From positions 1-64,000 of the forward strand of contig NZ_FOMG01000022.1 in NCBI RefSeq assembly GCF_900112485.1: a stretch of 64,000 nucleotides of DNA. Reading direction: 5' to 3'. This stretch comes from Clostridium uliginosum (GTDB lineage: Bacteria; Bacillota; Clostridia; Clostridiales; Clostridiaceae). The first letter of the stretch is position 1; each line of letters starts with the position of its first letter. Made by a program: the position numbers and the translations under genes. Positions 34,218 to 43,002 of the stretch are shown piece by piece. The notes below the pieces were generated by a model that made no database searches, had not been told where the DNA came from, and saw only the letters and a program-made list of their open reading frames with translations.

Positions 34218-34946
34218 TTATTCATTATTTAAGCATACCCTATATTTGAATTTATCTCCTCTTGCTATGCTCAATGTATACTCAATAACTTGTTTATTTT
34301 CATATGTTATTCTCCCAATTTTCAGACCTGGTTCCCCCTGTGGTATATCTAAATAAATACTTTCCAACTTATTTATTAAAACACTTTCAAGTACTTCTTC
34401 TGCTGATGTTATATGAATTTTAAAATTATTCTTAAAAATTTCATACATAGGATTTTCTGCTAAAATATCTTTTGTCATTCCTATAAATCTTTCATATGGT
34501 AAATATGTTACTTCATACATCATTGGTATGTCATCAGCTATTCTTATTCTTGATATCTTATATACCAGCTCATTTTCTTGCATTTTTAACATTCTTAATA
34601 TTTTGTCATCAGCCTCTGCAATTTCAAAATTTAATAGTTTTGATGTTGGCTTTTTTCCGAGCTTCTTCATCTCATCAGTAAATGAATAAACCTTTATTAA
34701 ATCTTGTTCAACTCTTCTTGATGCTATAAAATTTCCTTTTCCTTGAACCCTATATATATATTTTTGTTTTTCAAGCTCGTCCAAAGCCTGTCTTACAGTT
34801 GTTCTACTAACACCATATTTTTCACAAATTTCTCTTTCTGAATCTAATTGATCATTTTCTTCCATATAACTTTCTATTTTATTAATGAGAATATCCATTA
34901 ATTGTACATATAAAGGAATTTTAGAGTTTTTATCAATTTTACTCAT
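34218..34946 (-). CDS. nagR: GntR/HutC-family regulator, probably NagR
   Basis: 242 residues. The N-terminal winged helix (about 8-75) has the GntR pattern SEREICEKYGVSRTTVRQAL. A C-terminal UTRA effector domain (about 95-240) probably binds glucosamine-6-phosphate or N-acetylglucosamine-6-phosphate. Location beside nagB and nagA gives the name; the sequence resembles B. subtilis NagR/YvoA. AAAGAGGT precedes the ATG. Confidence 0.85.
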   Translation of the reverse strand: MSKIDKNSKIPLYVQLMDILINKIESYMEENDQLDSEREICEKYGVSRTTVRQALDELEKQKYIYRVQGKGNFIASRRVEQDLIKVYSFTDEMKKLGKKPTSKLLNFEIAEADDKILRMLKMQENELVYKISRIRIADDIPMMYEVTYLPYERFIGMTKDILAENPMYEIFKNNFKIHITSAEEVLESVLINKLESIYLDIPQGEPGLKIGRITYENKQVIEYTLSIARGDKFKYRVCLNNE

Positions 34947-34949
34947 TTA

Positions 34950-35361
34950 AATAGTACCTCTTTCTAACTTCATCTAATTGTTATAATTATAACACATTCT
35001 TATTAAATAGAAATTAGTTTTTTAATAAGGAGCTACCTCAAAATGTTTTAGATATTATTTGAGTCAGCTTTTTTCTATGGGGTTAATAATATAATTGTAA
35101 CTAAACTAAATAGGAATAAGCATTTACTCGAATTGCTGAAAAATTCAGTAACTTTTTTTTGTATAAACATTAGTAATCAATACTAAAATAACTATATTTA
35201 ATATTAACCATTCTTATTAATACCAGTCAATATTTATCTAAGTGGTAACTACCATATAACAATAGTAAATCTTTATATAAAACATGTCAATACTTTTTTT
35301 ATTTTCTCATAAAAATGATTGATTTTATTACGTTAATATTTCTTATTAAAATAACTACTTA
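34950..35361. other. Gene-free spacer upstream of nagR
   Basis: AT-rich sequence without a credible gene. It presumably holds the nagR promoter. A small CTGAA/TTCAG hairpin followed by about nine T (35141-35160, plus strand) resembles a weak terminator, and an ACCAGT half-site lies near 35220. Confidence 0.4.
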
Positions 35362-35520
35362 GGCACAATCAAAAAAATAACAAGTCCATTTGCCAGCCTA
35401 TTTTCCATCATGCTGCATCGGCAAATTGACCTAATAGGCCCGCTATGAGGGCAATTTGTCTCCTTGCCTGATGAAAAATATTCATGGCAATTTTGGACTT
35501 GTTATTTATTTTCATGTGCC
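35362..35520. repeat. Family A element, 159 bp, second subtype (TTA duplication)
   Basis: GGCACAATCAAAAAAATAAC to TTTTCATGTGCC, with TTA at 35359-35361 and 35521-35523. It is nearly the reverse complement of the 25446 copy through the interior. The minus-strand frame across it (from 35593) is an accident. Confidence 0.92.
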
Positions 35521-35604
35521 TTATTATGCTATATACAAGCATTTTTATAATAAATTCTTTAATGAAAATTATAAATATACTTGCAATAGACATGATAAGT
35601 ATTT

Positions 35605-35638
35605 TATAATTAGATATGTCAACTGGTAATATCCAGTT
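35605..35638 (+). promoter_or_regulatory. nagA promoter -10 and candidate NagR operator
   Basis: TATAAT (35605-35610) is followed at 35621-35638 by AACTGGTAATATCCAGTT, an inverted repeat with arms AACTGG/CCAGTT. Its position around the expected transcription start suits repression by NagR. The arm spacing is shorter than at the nagB site (6 against 14 bases between ACTGG and CCAGT). Confidence 0.6.
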
Positions 35639-35757
35639 AGATACTTTTAAAAATTTATATAATATTTTTTAAATTTAATTATACTATTAATAATTTTTAA
35701 TTTTTTACAATTTATTAATAGTAAACTTTTTCTAATATTATTTAGGAGGTTTTAAAA

Positions 35758-36894
35758 ATGTTAATTAAAAACTGTAATATTATTTATATAAATAAAATAG
35801 AAAATGGTTCAATACTTATTGAAGATGATAAAATCAAAGAAATTAACCCTATTGATTTTACTGATGATAATACCATAGATGCAAATGGTCTATATGTTTC
35901 ACCAGGATTCATTGATGTTCACATTCATGGAGCTGGTGGATGTGATACTATGGATGGAACTATAGAGTCTATTAATACTATTTCAAAAACAATAGTTAAG
36001 CATGGAACAACTTCCTTTACCCCTACTACTATGACAGTTTCAATTGATGCTATAAAGAAATCTATGAAAGTAATAAAGAAATTAAAAGAAGAAGGTTCAA
36101 AAGGAGCTCATGTTTTAGGTGCTCATTTAGAAGGACCTTTTATAAGTCCAAATGCAATTGGTGCTCAAAATCCAGAATATCTTCTGACTCCTTCCATTTC
36201 TGCTTATAATGCTATGGTTGAAGGCTCTGAAGATGCTGTTATTTCAATTACATTAGCACCTGAAGTTGATGGTGCTAAAGAGCTTATTAAATATCTTTCT
36301 GCAAAAGGTATTGTTTGCTCATTAGGTCATACTAAAGCTACATATGAAGAAGCAATGGAAGCTATTAAATGTGGAGCTAATCATTCAACTCATCTTTATA
36401 ATGCAATGACTCCTTTAACTCATAGAGCCCCTGGAGTTATTGGTGCTATATTTGACAGTAATATAACAACTGAAACCATTTCAGATGGCATCCATATTTC
36501 ATATCCAGCACTAAGAGTTGCTTATAAGCAAAAAGGAACTGATAATGTTTTATTAATAACTGATGCTATGATGGCATGTTGCATGCCCGATGGTGAATAT
36601 TCATTAGGAGGGCAAGATGTTATAGTAACAAATGGTGCTGCAAGACTTAAAACTGGTTCACTAGCAGGTTCTGTACTTACTCTTGATAAGGCTGTTAATA
36701 ATGTCTATAAGAACTCTAATTTACCTCTAAATGAAATTGTAAAGATGGCCTCATATAATGGAGCTAAGCATTGTAAAGTAGATGATCATAAAGGACAAAT
36801 TAAGGAAGGCTATGATGCTGATTTAATATTATTCGATGATAATATTGACATAAAAAAAGTATTTATTTTAGGTAAAGAAGTTTATAGTAAGTAG
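35758..36894 (+). CDS. nagA: N-acetylglucosamine-6-phosphate deacetylase
   Basis: Deacetylates GlcNAc-6-P, feeding NagB. The 378-residue amidohydrolase has HIH in DVHIHGAGG (His55, His57), Glu125 in HLEGPF, GHT near 193, NHSTHLYNAM near 213-222 and the catalytic Asp in LLITDAMMA. AGGAGG lies eight bases before the ATG. It is transcribed away from nagR-nagB and probably shares their repressor. Confidence 0.96.
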   Translation: MLIKNCNIIYINKIENGSILIEDDKIKEINPIDFTDDNTIDANGLYVSPGFIDVHIHGAGGCDTMDGTIESINTISKTIVKHGTTSFTPTTMTVSIDAIKKSMKVIKKLKEEGSKGAHVLGAHLEGPFISPNAIGAQNPEYLLTPSISAYNAMVEGSEDAVISITLAPEVDGAKELIKYLSAKGIVCSLGHTKATYEEAMEAIKCGANHSTHLYNAMTPLTHRAPGVIGAIFDSNITTETISDGIHISYPALRVAYKQKGTDNVLLITDAMMACCMPDGEYSLGGQDVIVTNGAARLKTGSLAGSVLTLDKAVNNVYKNSNLPLNEIVKMASYNGAKHCKVDDHKGQIKEGYDADLILFDDNIDIKKVFILGKEVYSK

Positions 36895-36936
36895 CTAATT
36901 TAAAGGATATATAATTGCTATTTCAAAATAGATACT

Positions 36937-37052
36937 GCACATAAAAAAATAGAGATATAATTTGGAATGTTAATTTCTCAATTATATCTCTATTTTTGCT
37001 ATTAGGTGAACATGCTAACATAGTATACTAACTTATTATTTTTTTGAATATG
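36937..37052. repeat. Family A-like repeat holding the nagA terminator
   Basis: Left GCACATAAAAAAATAG and right TATTTTTTTGAATATGC are family A ends. Inside, an 18-bp perfect stem (36945-36962 with 36980-36997) ending in TTTTT would terminate nagA transcription. The repeat seems to have donated, or captured, the terminator. Confidence 0.6.
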
Positions 37053-37073
37053 CTTTATCTATATTTAAAATTA

Positions 37074-37284
37074 CGCTATGTTTTAACAAAGTGTTGATAT
37101 TGTTATATTTTTGTAAATTGGGCTTTTAGAACTCTTAATGAGTATTGTCCCCTTTTCCGCTTGTCCAAAGCTTGCCTTTGGAGCAAGCTAAAAGGGGACT
37201 ATACTCATTTAGACGTTCTTAAGTTCAATTTCTTAGCCCGCTTTACAATATATAACAATATCAACACGGTTTTAAAACAAAACC
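37074..37284. repeat. Family B repeat, 211 bp, variant interior (8-bp duplication)
   Basis: Flanked by TAAAATTA at 37066-37073 and 37285-37292. The outer arms are family B, but the centre is a long GC-richer hairpin: GTCCCCTTTT with AAAAGGGGAC, inner GCTTG/CAAGC and CCAAAG/CTTTGG. The same outer-arm variant is seen in the halves at 4281 and 56661. Confidence 0.88.
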
Positions 37285-37384
37285 TAAAATTATAGAATAA
37301 AAAATCACCTGAATTTATCCTATGGCTACCGACTCTAACACTTGATTATAATAATCGCTAAGTCCTAGATATTTAATTGCTAGG

Positions 37385-38218
37385 CTATAATTTTTCACGT
37401 CTTTTAGTTGATTTTATAAATAATGTTTTTAAAGCTTCCTTGTCATCATGTTTTATTGCATCTTTTATTTTATCTAGTTCTACTTCAAAGCTTTCTATAC
37501 AATTCAACAAATTCTCTTTATTTCCTAGGAAAAGTTCACTCCATAAATCTTCATTTATGTTAGCTATTCGAGTTAGATCTCTATAGCTATCTCCAATAAA
37601 ACTGCCAGTTTCCCTGCCTTCTATATCACTATTAACTAATGCTACAGCTAATGAATGTGGAAGTTGACTTGTATATCCAATCATTTCATCATGATGCTGT
37701 GGGGTTATTCTTCTAACTCTTTTAAAACCTAATTTATAAACTAAATCTTCTATAGTCTTTAAATTTTCTTCTTTATTCCTAGCTACTGGAGTTAAAATAT
37801 AGTTTGCCCCTTTAAATACTTCATTGGTTGCAAAATCTATACCTTTTTTCTCTCTTCCTGCCATTGGATGTCCAAAAACAAAATCAATATTTTCAGGCAA
37901 TATATTTACTATGTGTTCAATAAACATTTTCTTGATTCCAGTAGCATCTGTAATGATTGCTCCATCTTTAAAATTATTTTTGTTATCATTAATAAACTTT
38001 TTAACTAATCCTGGATATAAAGATATGATTATCAAATCTGCACTTTTAACAATCTCTTCTCCACTTGTAAAACCTTCTTTTATTAGACCAAGATTCTTAG
38101 CTTTAACTAATGTCTCTTCATTAACATCAATTCCATAAACATCATCATATCCAGCTTCTTTTAAAGCCATGGTAAATGATCCGCCAATTACTCCGAGACC
38201 TACAACTACTATTTGCAT
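37385..38218 (-). CDS. tyrA: Prephenate dehydrogenase
   Basis: Oxidative decarboxylation of prephenate to 4-hydroxyphenylpyruvate, committing to tyrosine. The 277-residue protein has the dinucleotide motif VVGLGVIGGSF at 4-14, GHPMAGREKKG near 115-125 and HDEMIGYTSQLPH near 175-187. No chorismate mutase or ACT domain is fused. AGGGTG precedes the ATG. It is the last gene of the aromatic operon, separated from aroF1 by a 76-bp family A element. Confidence 0.94.
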   Translation of the reverse strand: MQIVVVGLGVIGGSFTMALKEAGYDDVYGIDVNEETLVKAKNLGLIKEGFTSGEEIVKSADLIIISLYPGLVKKFINDNKNNFKDGAIITDATGIKKMFIEHIVNILPENIDFVFGHPMAGREKKGIDFATNEVFKGANYILTPVARNKEENLKTIEDLVYKLGFKRVRRITPQHHDEMIGYTSQLPHSLAVALVNSDIEGRETGSFIGDSYRDLTRIANINEDLWSELFLGNKENLLNCIESFEVELDKIKDAIKHDDKEALKTLFIKSTKRREKL

Positions 38219-38242
38219 ATTTATAGCACCCTAAAGAATTAA

Positions 38243-38318
38243 AACATATGAAAGAAAATAACAAGTCAAACATGCAAAATAAACTAACATACTGACTTGT
38301 TATTTTTTTGAATATGCC
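38243..38318. repeat. Family A element between aroF1 and tyrA (TAA duplication)
   Basis: AACATATGAAAGAAAATAAC and TTTTTTTGAATATGCC with TAA at 38240-38242 and 38319-38321. The last base of the aroF1 stop codon TAG lies in the element end, so the insertion is exactly at the gene boundary. Confidence 0.88.
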
Positions 38319-39331
38319 TAAATTTCTTTCCCTTCTAAATTAGCTACAGCCTTAACTTTAGTCATCAGTGTATCAAATTCTTCTGGCTTAAGTGATTGTT
38401 GTCCATCACTTAATGCATTTTCCGGATCATTATGAACTTCTATCATAAGTCCATCAGCACCTGCAATAATAGCAGCTTTAGCCATAGGTTCTACTAAGTA
38501 AGCATATCCTCCAGCATGACTTGGATCAATAATTATAGGTAAATGTGATAATTTCTTAATTACTGGAATAGCTTGTAAATCTAATGTATTTCTAGTTATG
38601 GTTTCAAATGTTCTTATCCCTCTTTCACAAAGAATTACATTTTCATTACCTCCAGCCATAATATATTCTGCTGACATAAGCCATTCTTCTATAGTTGCAG
38701 ATAAACCTCTCTTTAATAGTATTGGCTTATTAGTTTTTCCAATTTGCTTTAATAAATCAAAGTTTTGCATGTTTCTAGCACCAATTTGAATCATATCAAC
38801 TTCATCAACAAAAGTATCAATATAATCTGTGGACATAAGCTCTGTTACTATTGGAAGTCCCGTTTCTTGCTTTGCTGTCTTTAAAAGCTTTAGTCCCTCA
38901 AGCTCTAATCCTTGGAAACTATATGGTGAAGTTCTTGGCTTAAATGCTCCTCCTCTTAAGAAATTAGCACCTGATGCCTTGACCTTTCTTGCAATTTCAA
39001 TAATTTGTTCTTCACTTTCAACAGAACATGGTCCAGCCATTATTCCTAATTTTCCACCACCAACTATTGAACCTTGAACATTAACCACAGTATCTTCTGG
39101 TTTAAATATTCTATTTGCCTTTTTAAATGGTTCTTGTACCTTCATAACTCTATCTACACCTTTAAGCACTTGTACTTTTTTAGGATCTATTATAGAAGTA
39201 TCCCCTACAACACCTATGATGTAGTATGTATCTCCTCTAGAAAGATTAGTCTCTAATCCTTTTCCTTCAATAACTGCTTTAACCTTTCCTATTTCTTCTT
39301 CGCTTGCTTTTGGTTTCATAATAATTATCAT
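38318..39331 (-). CDS. aroF: DAHP synthase, type I beta, downstream copy
   Basis: 3-Deoxy-D-arabino-heptulosonate-7-phosphate synthase, the entry step of the shikimate pathway. The 337 residues comprise an N-terminal regulatory ferredoxin-like domain (about 1-75) and a TIM barrel with GPCSVES near 97-103, [16 protein letters not shown] near 117-132 and IIDPSHAGGYAY near 269-280. It has the same length as the copy at 46714, and the two differ by many substitutions, so they are old paralogues that may be inhibited by different products. AGGAGG is eight bases before the ATG. Confidence 0.94.
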   Translation of the reverse strand: MIIIMKPKASEEEIGKVKAVIEGKGLETNLSRGDTYYIIGVVGDTSIIDPKKVQVLKGVDRVMKVQEPFKKANRIFKPEDTVVNVQGSIVGGGKLGIMAGPCSVESEEQIIEIARKVKASGANFLRGGAFKPRTSPYSFQGLELEGLKLLKTAKQETGLPIVTELMSTDYIDTFVDEVDMIQIGARNMQNFDLLKQIGKTNKPILLKRGLSATIEEWLMSAEYIMAGGNENVILCERGIRTFETITRNTLDLQAIPVIKKLSHLPIIIDPSHAGGYAYLVEPMAKAAIIAGADGLMIEVHNDPENALSDGQQSLKPEEFDTLMTKVKAVANLEGKEI

Positions 39332-39399
39332 TTTAAATTCCTCCTGTACTTCTTCTTAAATTTGATTTTACTTTTTCTACTATTCTTCTATACTACTTA

Positions 39400-39625
39400 G
39401 GCATATGAACGAAAATAACAAGTCAAAGATGCGACATATATTTTTCATCAGACAAGGAGATGAAATTAACGCATAACAAGCTATGGGCTGATTTTATCGA
39501 CATGAGTAGAGAAACAAGATCTATGATTTTGTTTGAATCACTTACTCAGCGAGTATATACGAATCAAGCTTCCTTATGATGCAAAATAGACTAGCATACT
39601 GCCTTGTTATTTATTTTCATATGCC
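39400..39625. repeat. Family A element, 226 bp, between aroQ and aroF1 (TTA duplication)
   Basis: GGCATATGAACGAAAATAAC to TTTTCATATGCC, with TTA at 39397-39399 and 39626-39628. It contains GCATAACAAGCTATG and the CTTACTCAGCGAG block also present in the 47751 copy. Confidence 0.92.
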
Positions 39626-39628
39626 TTA

Positions 39629-39661
39629 GGCACATGAAAGAAAATAATATACCACTGTGCC
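39629..39661. repeat. Family A 33-bp miniature copy, tandem with the previous one
   Basis: GGCACATGAAAGAAAATAAT followed by ATACCACTGTGCC. Left flank TTA is shared with the preceding element, right flank is TAA. Only the two ends remain. Confidence 0.7.
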
Positions 39662-39678
39662 TAAATATATAATATAAA

Positions 39679-40119
39679 CTATTCAGCTAGATTTTTCAAT
39701 TCTAAAGCCTTCATAGCTAATATATAACCATGTTCTCCAAATCCACACATTTGTCCTATGCAAGCTGGTGCTGTTACAGACTTCTTTCTAAAATCTTCTC
39801 TTGCATGAACATTTGATAAATGTACTTCAACAGTGTCAATGTTAATCCCCTTTATAGCATCATGAATTGCATAGCTATAATGAGTGTACGCACCTGGATT
39901 AATTATTATTCCATCATACTTTTCTAAGTATGCCTTTTGAAGTTCATCTATTATTTCACCTTCACAATTACTTTGAAATAATGTTATTTCATGACCTCTT
40001 TTTTCACCCTCTGTATTAATATATTTACATATATCTTCAAAAGATTTTGTTCCATAGACACCTTTTTCTCTGACCCCAATCATATTCAAATTAGGACCAT
40101 TAATAACCATAATTTTCAT
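39679..40119 (-). CDS. aroQ: 3-Dehydroquinate dehydratase, type II
   Basis: Third step of the shikimate pathway, forming the usual dodecamer. The 146-residue protein begins MVINGPNLNMIGVREKGVYG-like after its first two codons, with the catalytic Tyr in the flexible loop and EVHLSNVHARE near 101-111 and His in the same strand. The start is ATG 40119, seven bases after AGGTG; a GTG three codons earlier is part of that spacing. Confidence 0.94.
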   Translation of the reverse strand: MKIMVINGPNLNMIGVREKGVYGTKSFEDICKYINTEGEKRGHEITLFQSNCEGEIIDELQKAYLEKYDGIIINPGAYTHYSYAIHDAIKGINIDTVEVHLSNVHAREDFRKKSVTAPACIGQMCGFGEHGYILAMKALELKNLAE

Positions 40120-40152
40120 TTTAATCACCTATTTCTAATATTATAAATAATA

Positions 40153-40659
40153 TTACTTTAATATATTAAATTTAATAAAAGTCTTTATTTGGTTTATTGC
40201 CTCTCTTATTTCATCATCATTCTTAATAATTTCATCGGCTACCTTTTTATAAAGATCATATCTTTCTTCATATAATTTAATCAGTCTTTCTTTTCCATCT
40301 TTAAGTAATGGTCTTCCTGATATATCTACATCTTCTAAAATATTTTGAATTGGTCTATCAATAAAAATAATCCACGATTCTTTTTTTAATACCTCAATAT
40401 TTTCTATTCTCTTAATGATTCCTCCACCAGAAGAAATCAAAGCATTTTTCATTTCTGCTAATTCCTTACAAGCTAAAGTTTCAAAATTTCTAAAATTCTC
40501 TTCTCCATCTTCAAAAAGCTGAGTTACAGTTTGTGATGATATTTTTTCGATATAATCATCCATATCAAAAAATTTAAGATTTAATTCTTTACTTAACATT
40601 TTACCAATTGTAGTTTTTCCACATCCCGGCATACCAATAAGTACTATTTTATTTTTCAT
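40153..40659 (-). CDS. aroK: Shikimate kinase
   Basis: Phosphorylates shikimate at the 3-hydroxyl. The 168-residue P-loop enzyme has Walker A GMPGCGKTT at 9-17, the shikimate-binding FDMDDYIE near 33-40, FRNFE near 56-60 and SSGGGII near 77-83. The LID arginine is in GRPLLKDG. Start ATG 40659 lies six bases after AGGAGG. Confidence 0.95.
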   Translation of the reverse strand: MKNKIVLIGMPGCGKTTIGKMLSKELNLKFFDMDDYIEKISSQTVTQLFEDGEENFRNFETLACKELAEMKNALISSGGGIIKRIENIEVLKKESWIIFIDRPIQNILEDVDISGRPLLKDGKERLIKLYEERYDLYKKVADEIIKNDDEIREAINQIKTFIKFNILK

Positions 40660-40676
40660 AAGCACCCTCCTAATTA

Positions 40677-40711
40677 AAGCATCTTTGACTTGTTATTTTT
40701 TTGAATATGCC
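40677..40711. repeat. Family A 35-bp remnant between aroE and aroK (TTA both sides)
   Basis: AAGCATCTTTGACTTGTTAT then TTTTTTGAATATGCC, with TTA at 40674-40676 and 40712-40714. This is the right arm with the left arm deleted; the duplication survives. Confidence 0.7.
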
Positions 40712-40716
40712 TTATT

Positions 40717-41538
40717 TTATTTCAGATGACTAAACTCTTCTTGAAAGTCTAGATATAGTTTTTCAGTTGCCTTATCATCAATCGGTATTCCTTGCCATAT
40801 TTCTTCTGCTTTTATTGCTTGACCAACTAACATTTCAATTCCACCACATACTTTTTTATTTAAGCTTTTTCCTATTTTTAAGAATCTAGTTTCTTTAGGA
40901 TTATATATTATATCTATTAAAGCATCAAAATTAACTATTACATCTTCTCCAACAGGAGTTCCATCAAAATGTGGATACATACCTAGCGGAGTAGTGTTAA
41001 TTAAAATATCACCTTTAATATTATTTATTTCGTCATAAGACCTACATTCAATTCTTTCATCATCATATCCACAATTTTCTTTGCTTCTTCTTGATACTAA
41101 ATAAATTTTCTCTATTCCTTTATCTAAAAGAAAAGTAATTACAGCTTTAGCCGCTCCACCATTTCCAAGAACCATTGATATTCTGTCTTTAACTATAATA
41201 TTATTATTTTTTATAATAGTACCAAAACCAAAATAGTCTGTATTATAGCCATATAACTTTCCTTCATTTAAATAAATAGTATTAACCGCTTTTATCTTTT
41301 CAGCTTCTGGAGATATAAAATCTAAGTATTTCATTACATCTTCTTTATAAGGAATCGTTACATTAACACCTTTTATTTTAAGGACTTTTAATGAATCTAT
41401 AGCTTTACTTAAATTTTCTTTTTCTACTTCAAAAAGTTTATAAGCAGCATCAACATTTATCATAGAAAAAAGTGTATTATGAATCTTCGGCGAAAGACTG
41501 TGTTGTAACTTTTCCCCTATTAATCCGTAAAATTCCAA
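40717..41538 (-). CDS. aroE: Shikimate dehydrogenase
   Basis: NADPH-dependent reduction of 3-dehydroshikimate. The 273-residue protein has SLSPKIHN near 15-22, NVTIPYKE near 59-66 with the catalytic Lys, VLGNGGAAKAV near 123-133 for NADP and GYNTDYFGF near 98-106. The start is TTG at 41538, seven bases after AGGAGG. It is separated from pheA by a family B element. Confidence 0.95.
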   Translation of the reverse strand: MEFYGLIGEKLQHSLSPKIHNTLFSMINVDAAYKLFEVEKENLSKAIDSLKVLKIKGVNVTIPYKEDVMKYLDFISPEAEKIKAVNTIYLNEGKLYGYNTDYFGFGTIIKNNNIIVKDRISMVLGNGGAAKAVITFLLDKGIEKIYLVSRRSKENCGYDDERIECRSYDEINNIKGDILINTTPLGMYPHFDGTPVGEDVIVNFDALIDIIYNPKETRFLKIGKSLNKKVCGGIEMLVGQAIKAEEIWQGIPIDDKATEKLYLDFQEEFSHLK

Positions 41539-41593
41539 CTAAGTTCCTCCTCTTACACATCTTAAAAAATAACTGATAACTATTTTAATATAA

Positions 41594-41818
41594 TATTGAT
41601 ATTTTAATATTATGTTGATATTTTAATATAAAGGCGAACTGGCATTGGAATTTACTTTGTAGAACTCTTAATGAATATTTGTACTATTAATTGCTTGTCA
41701 CAATCTTTGATTGGGAGCATGCATTAATAGGACTAATATTTATTTTAGAGTTCTTAAAGTGAATTCCACTGTCCATGAGCTTTATATTACAATATCAACA
41801 TTCACTTAAAACATAGTC
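41594..41818. repeat. Family B repeat, 225 bp, between pheA and aroE
   Basis: The reverse complement of the 23855 copy through most of its length. Flanks are TAATATAA (41586-41593) and TAATATAT (41819-41826), seven of eight identical. The left end is degraded and has a partial tandem duplication of TTGATATTTTAATAT. The right end ACATAGTC contains the final base of the pheA stop codon. Confidence 0.8.
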
Positions 41819-42972
41819 TAATATATTTTTTCAGATGTACTATATTTTTTATATCCACCAATAAGTTTAAAGTATGCACTACCTTGTTCAATTAAACTTA
41901 AAGCTGTTGTCACCTTTTCACTTTGGATATTTCCTTCAAAATCAACATATAAGAAGTATTTCCAAGCACCATTTTCCATAGGTCTAGATTCAATCTTAAT
42001 CATGTTTATATTATTTTCAGCGAAATGTCTTAATAATTTATATAAAGTTCCAGCTTTGTCTTCAAGCGAAAATACAACACTTACTTTATTACAACTTGCA
42101 TTTGATTCAAGATTTTTTGAGATAACTATAAATCTTGTAGAATTCTCACTTTGATTATTTATATTTTCTTTAATTATATCTAAATTATATATATTTGCAG
42201 CTCTTTGACTAGCAATGGCTATCTTTGATGTATCCTTTAAGTCGCTAACAAGTTTAGCACTTACAGATGTACTGTGGAATGGTATTAACTTCCAACCGCT
42301 GTAGTTTCTTAAAAATTCAGAACTTTGTTCAAAGCCTTGTGGATGTGAATAAACCTCTTTAACATTTTCTAAATTTGTTCCTTTAATTCCAATCAAATGT
42401 TGATTTATTTTAATACATTGTTCTCCAACTATATAAAATCCATACTTATATAAAAGATCATAAACTTGTGAAATAGCACCTGTTGAAGAATTCTCTATTG
42501 GTAAAACTCCATAATCAATCTCACCATTTTTTACTGCTAAAAATACATCTTCAAATTCATCATACGCTTTTGCATTATCTGTATCTCTAAAATACTTAAG
42601 CATAGCTTCTTCACAAAAAGATCCAATCACACCAAAAAATCCAATATTACCAGATTTTTTATTATTAGAATTTTCTAACCTAACATTATCTTCTTTAATA
42701 TTTTCTTCCATTTTCCTGCTTTGAAGTCCTCTAGAAACCTCCATCAAGTCTGTAAAAAACTTTTTTGTTTCTTTAGCATAGTCATTATTTTTAAGATATC
42801 CTATATTTTTTTTAATAACCTCGTCTTCTCTATTTTTGTTAAAAATAGGTAAATTATTACCTTGTTTGTACTTAGCAATATTAATAACCGTATCCATTCT
42901 TTCTTCAAAAAGTCTAGTTATTTCTCTATCTATCTCATCAATTTTCTTTCTATAACAATCTATATCCCCCAT
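41818..42972 (-). CDS. pheA: Bifunctional chorismate mutase/prephenate dehydratase
   Basis: 384 residues carrying chorismate to phenylpyruvate. The AroQ-type chorismate mutase domain occupies about 1-85 (IDEIDREITRLFEERM). The prephenate dehydratase domain is about 110-290, with the TRF motif in STRFIVI. The C-terminal ACT domain (about 300-375) has the Phe-binding ESRPMENGAWKYFLYVDF type of sequence, so feedback inhibition by phenylalanine is expected. AAGGAG precedes the ATG. It lies inside the aromatic operon between aroC and aroE. Confidence 0.95.
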   Translation of the reverse strand: MGDIDCYRKKIDEIDREITRLFEERMDTVINIAKYKQGNNLPIFNKNREDEVIKKNIGYLKNNDYAKETKKFFTDLMEVSRGLQSRKMEENIKEDNVRLENSNNKKSGNIGFFGVIGSFCEEAMLKYFRDTDNAKAYDEFEDVFLAVKNGEIDYGVLPIENSSTGAISQVYDLLYKYGFYIVGEQCIKINQHLIGIKGTNLENVKEVYSHPQGFEQSSEFLRNYSGWKLIPFHSTSVSAKLVSDLKDTSKIAIASQRAANIYNLDIIKENINNQSENSTRFIVISKNLESNASCNKVSVVFSLEDKAGTLYKLLRHFAENNINMIKIESRPMENGAWKYFLYVDFEGNIQSEKVTTALSLIEQGSAYFKLIGGYKKYSTSEKIY

Positions 42973-43002
42973 TTTACATCTCCTTAAATATCTTTATAAA
43001 TA

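Noticed and set aside
35408..35593. 61-codon minus-strand frame
   Set aside because: Translation of the family A element and flank.
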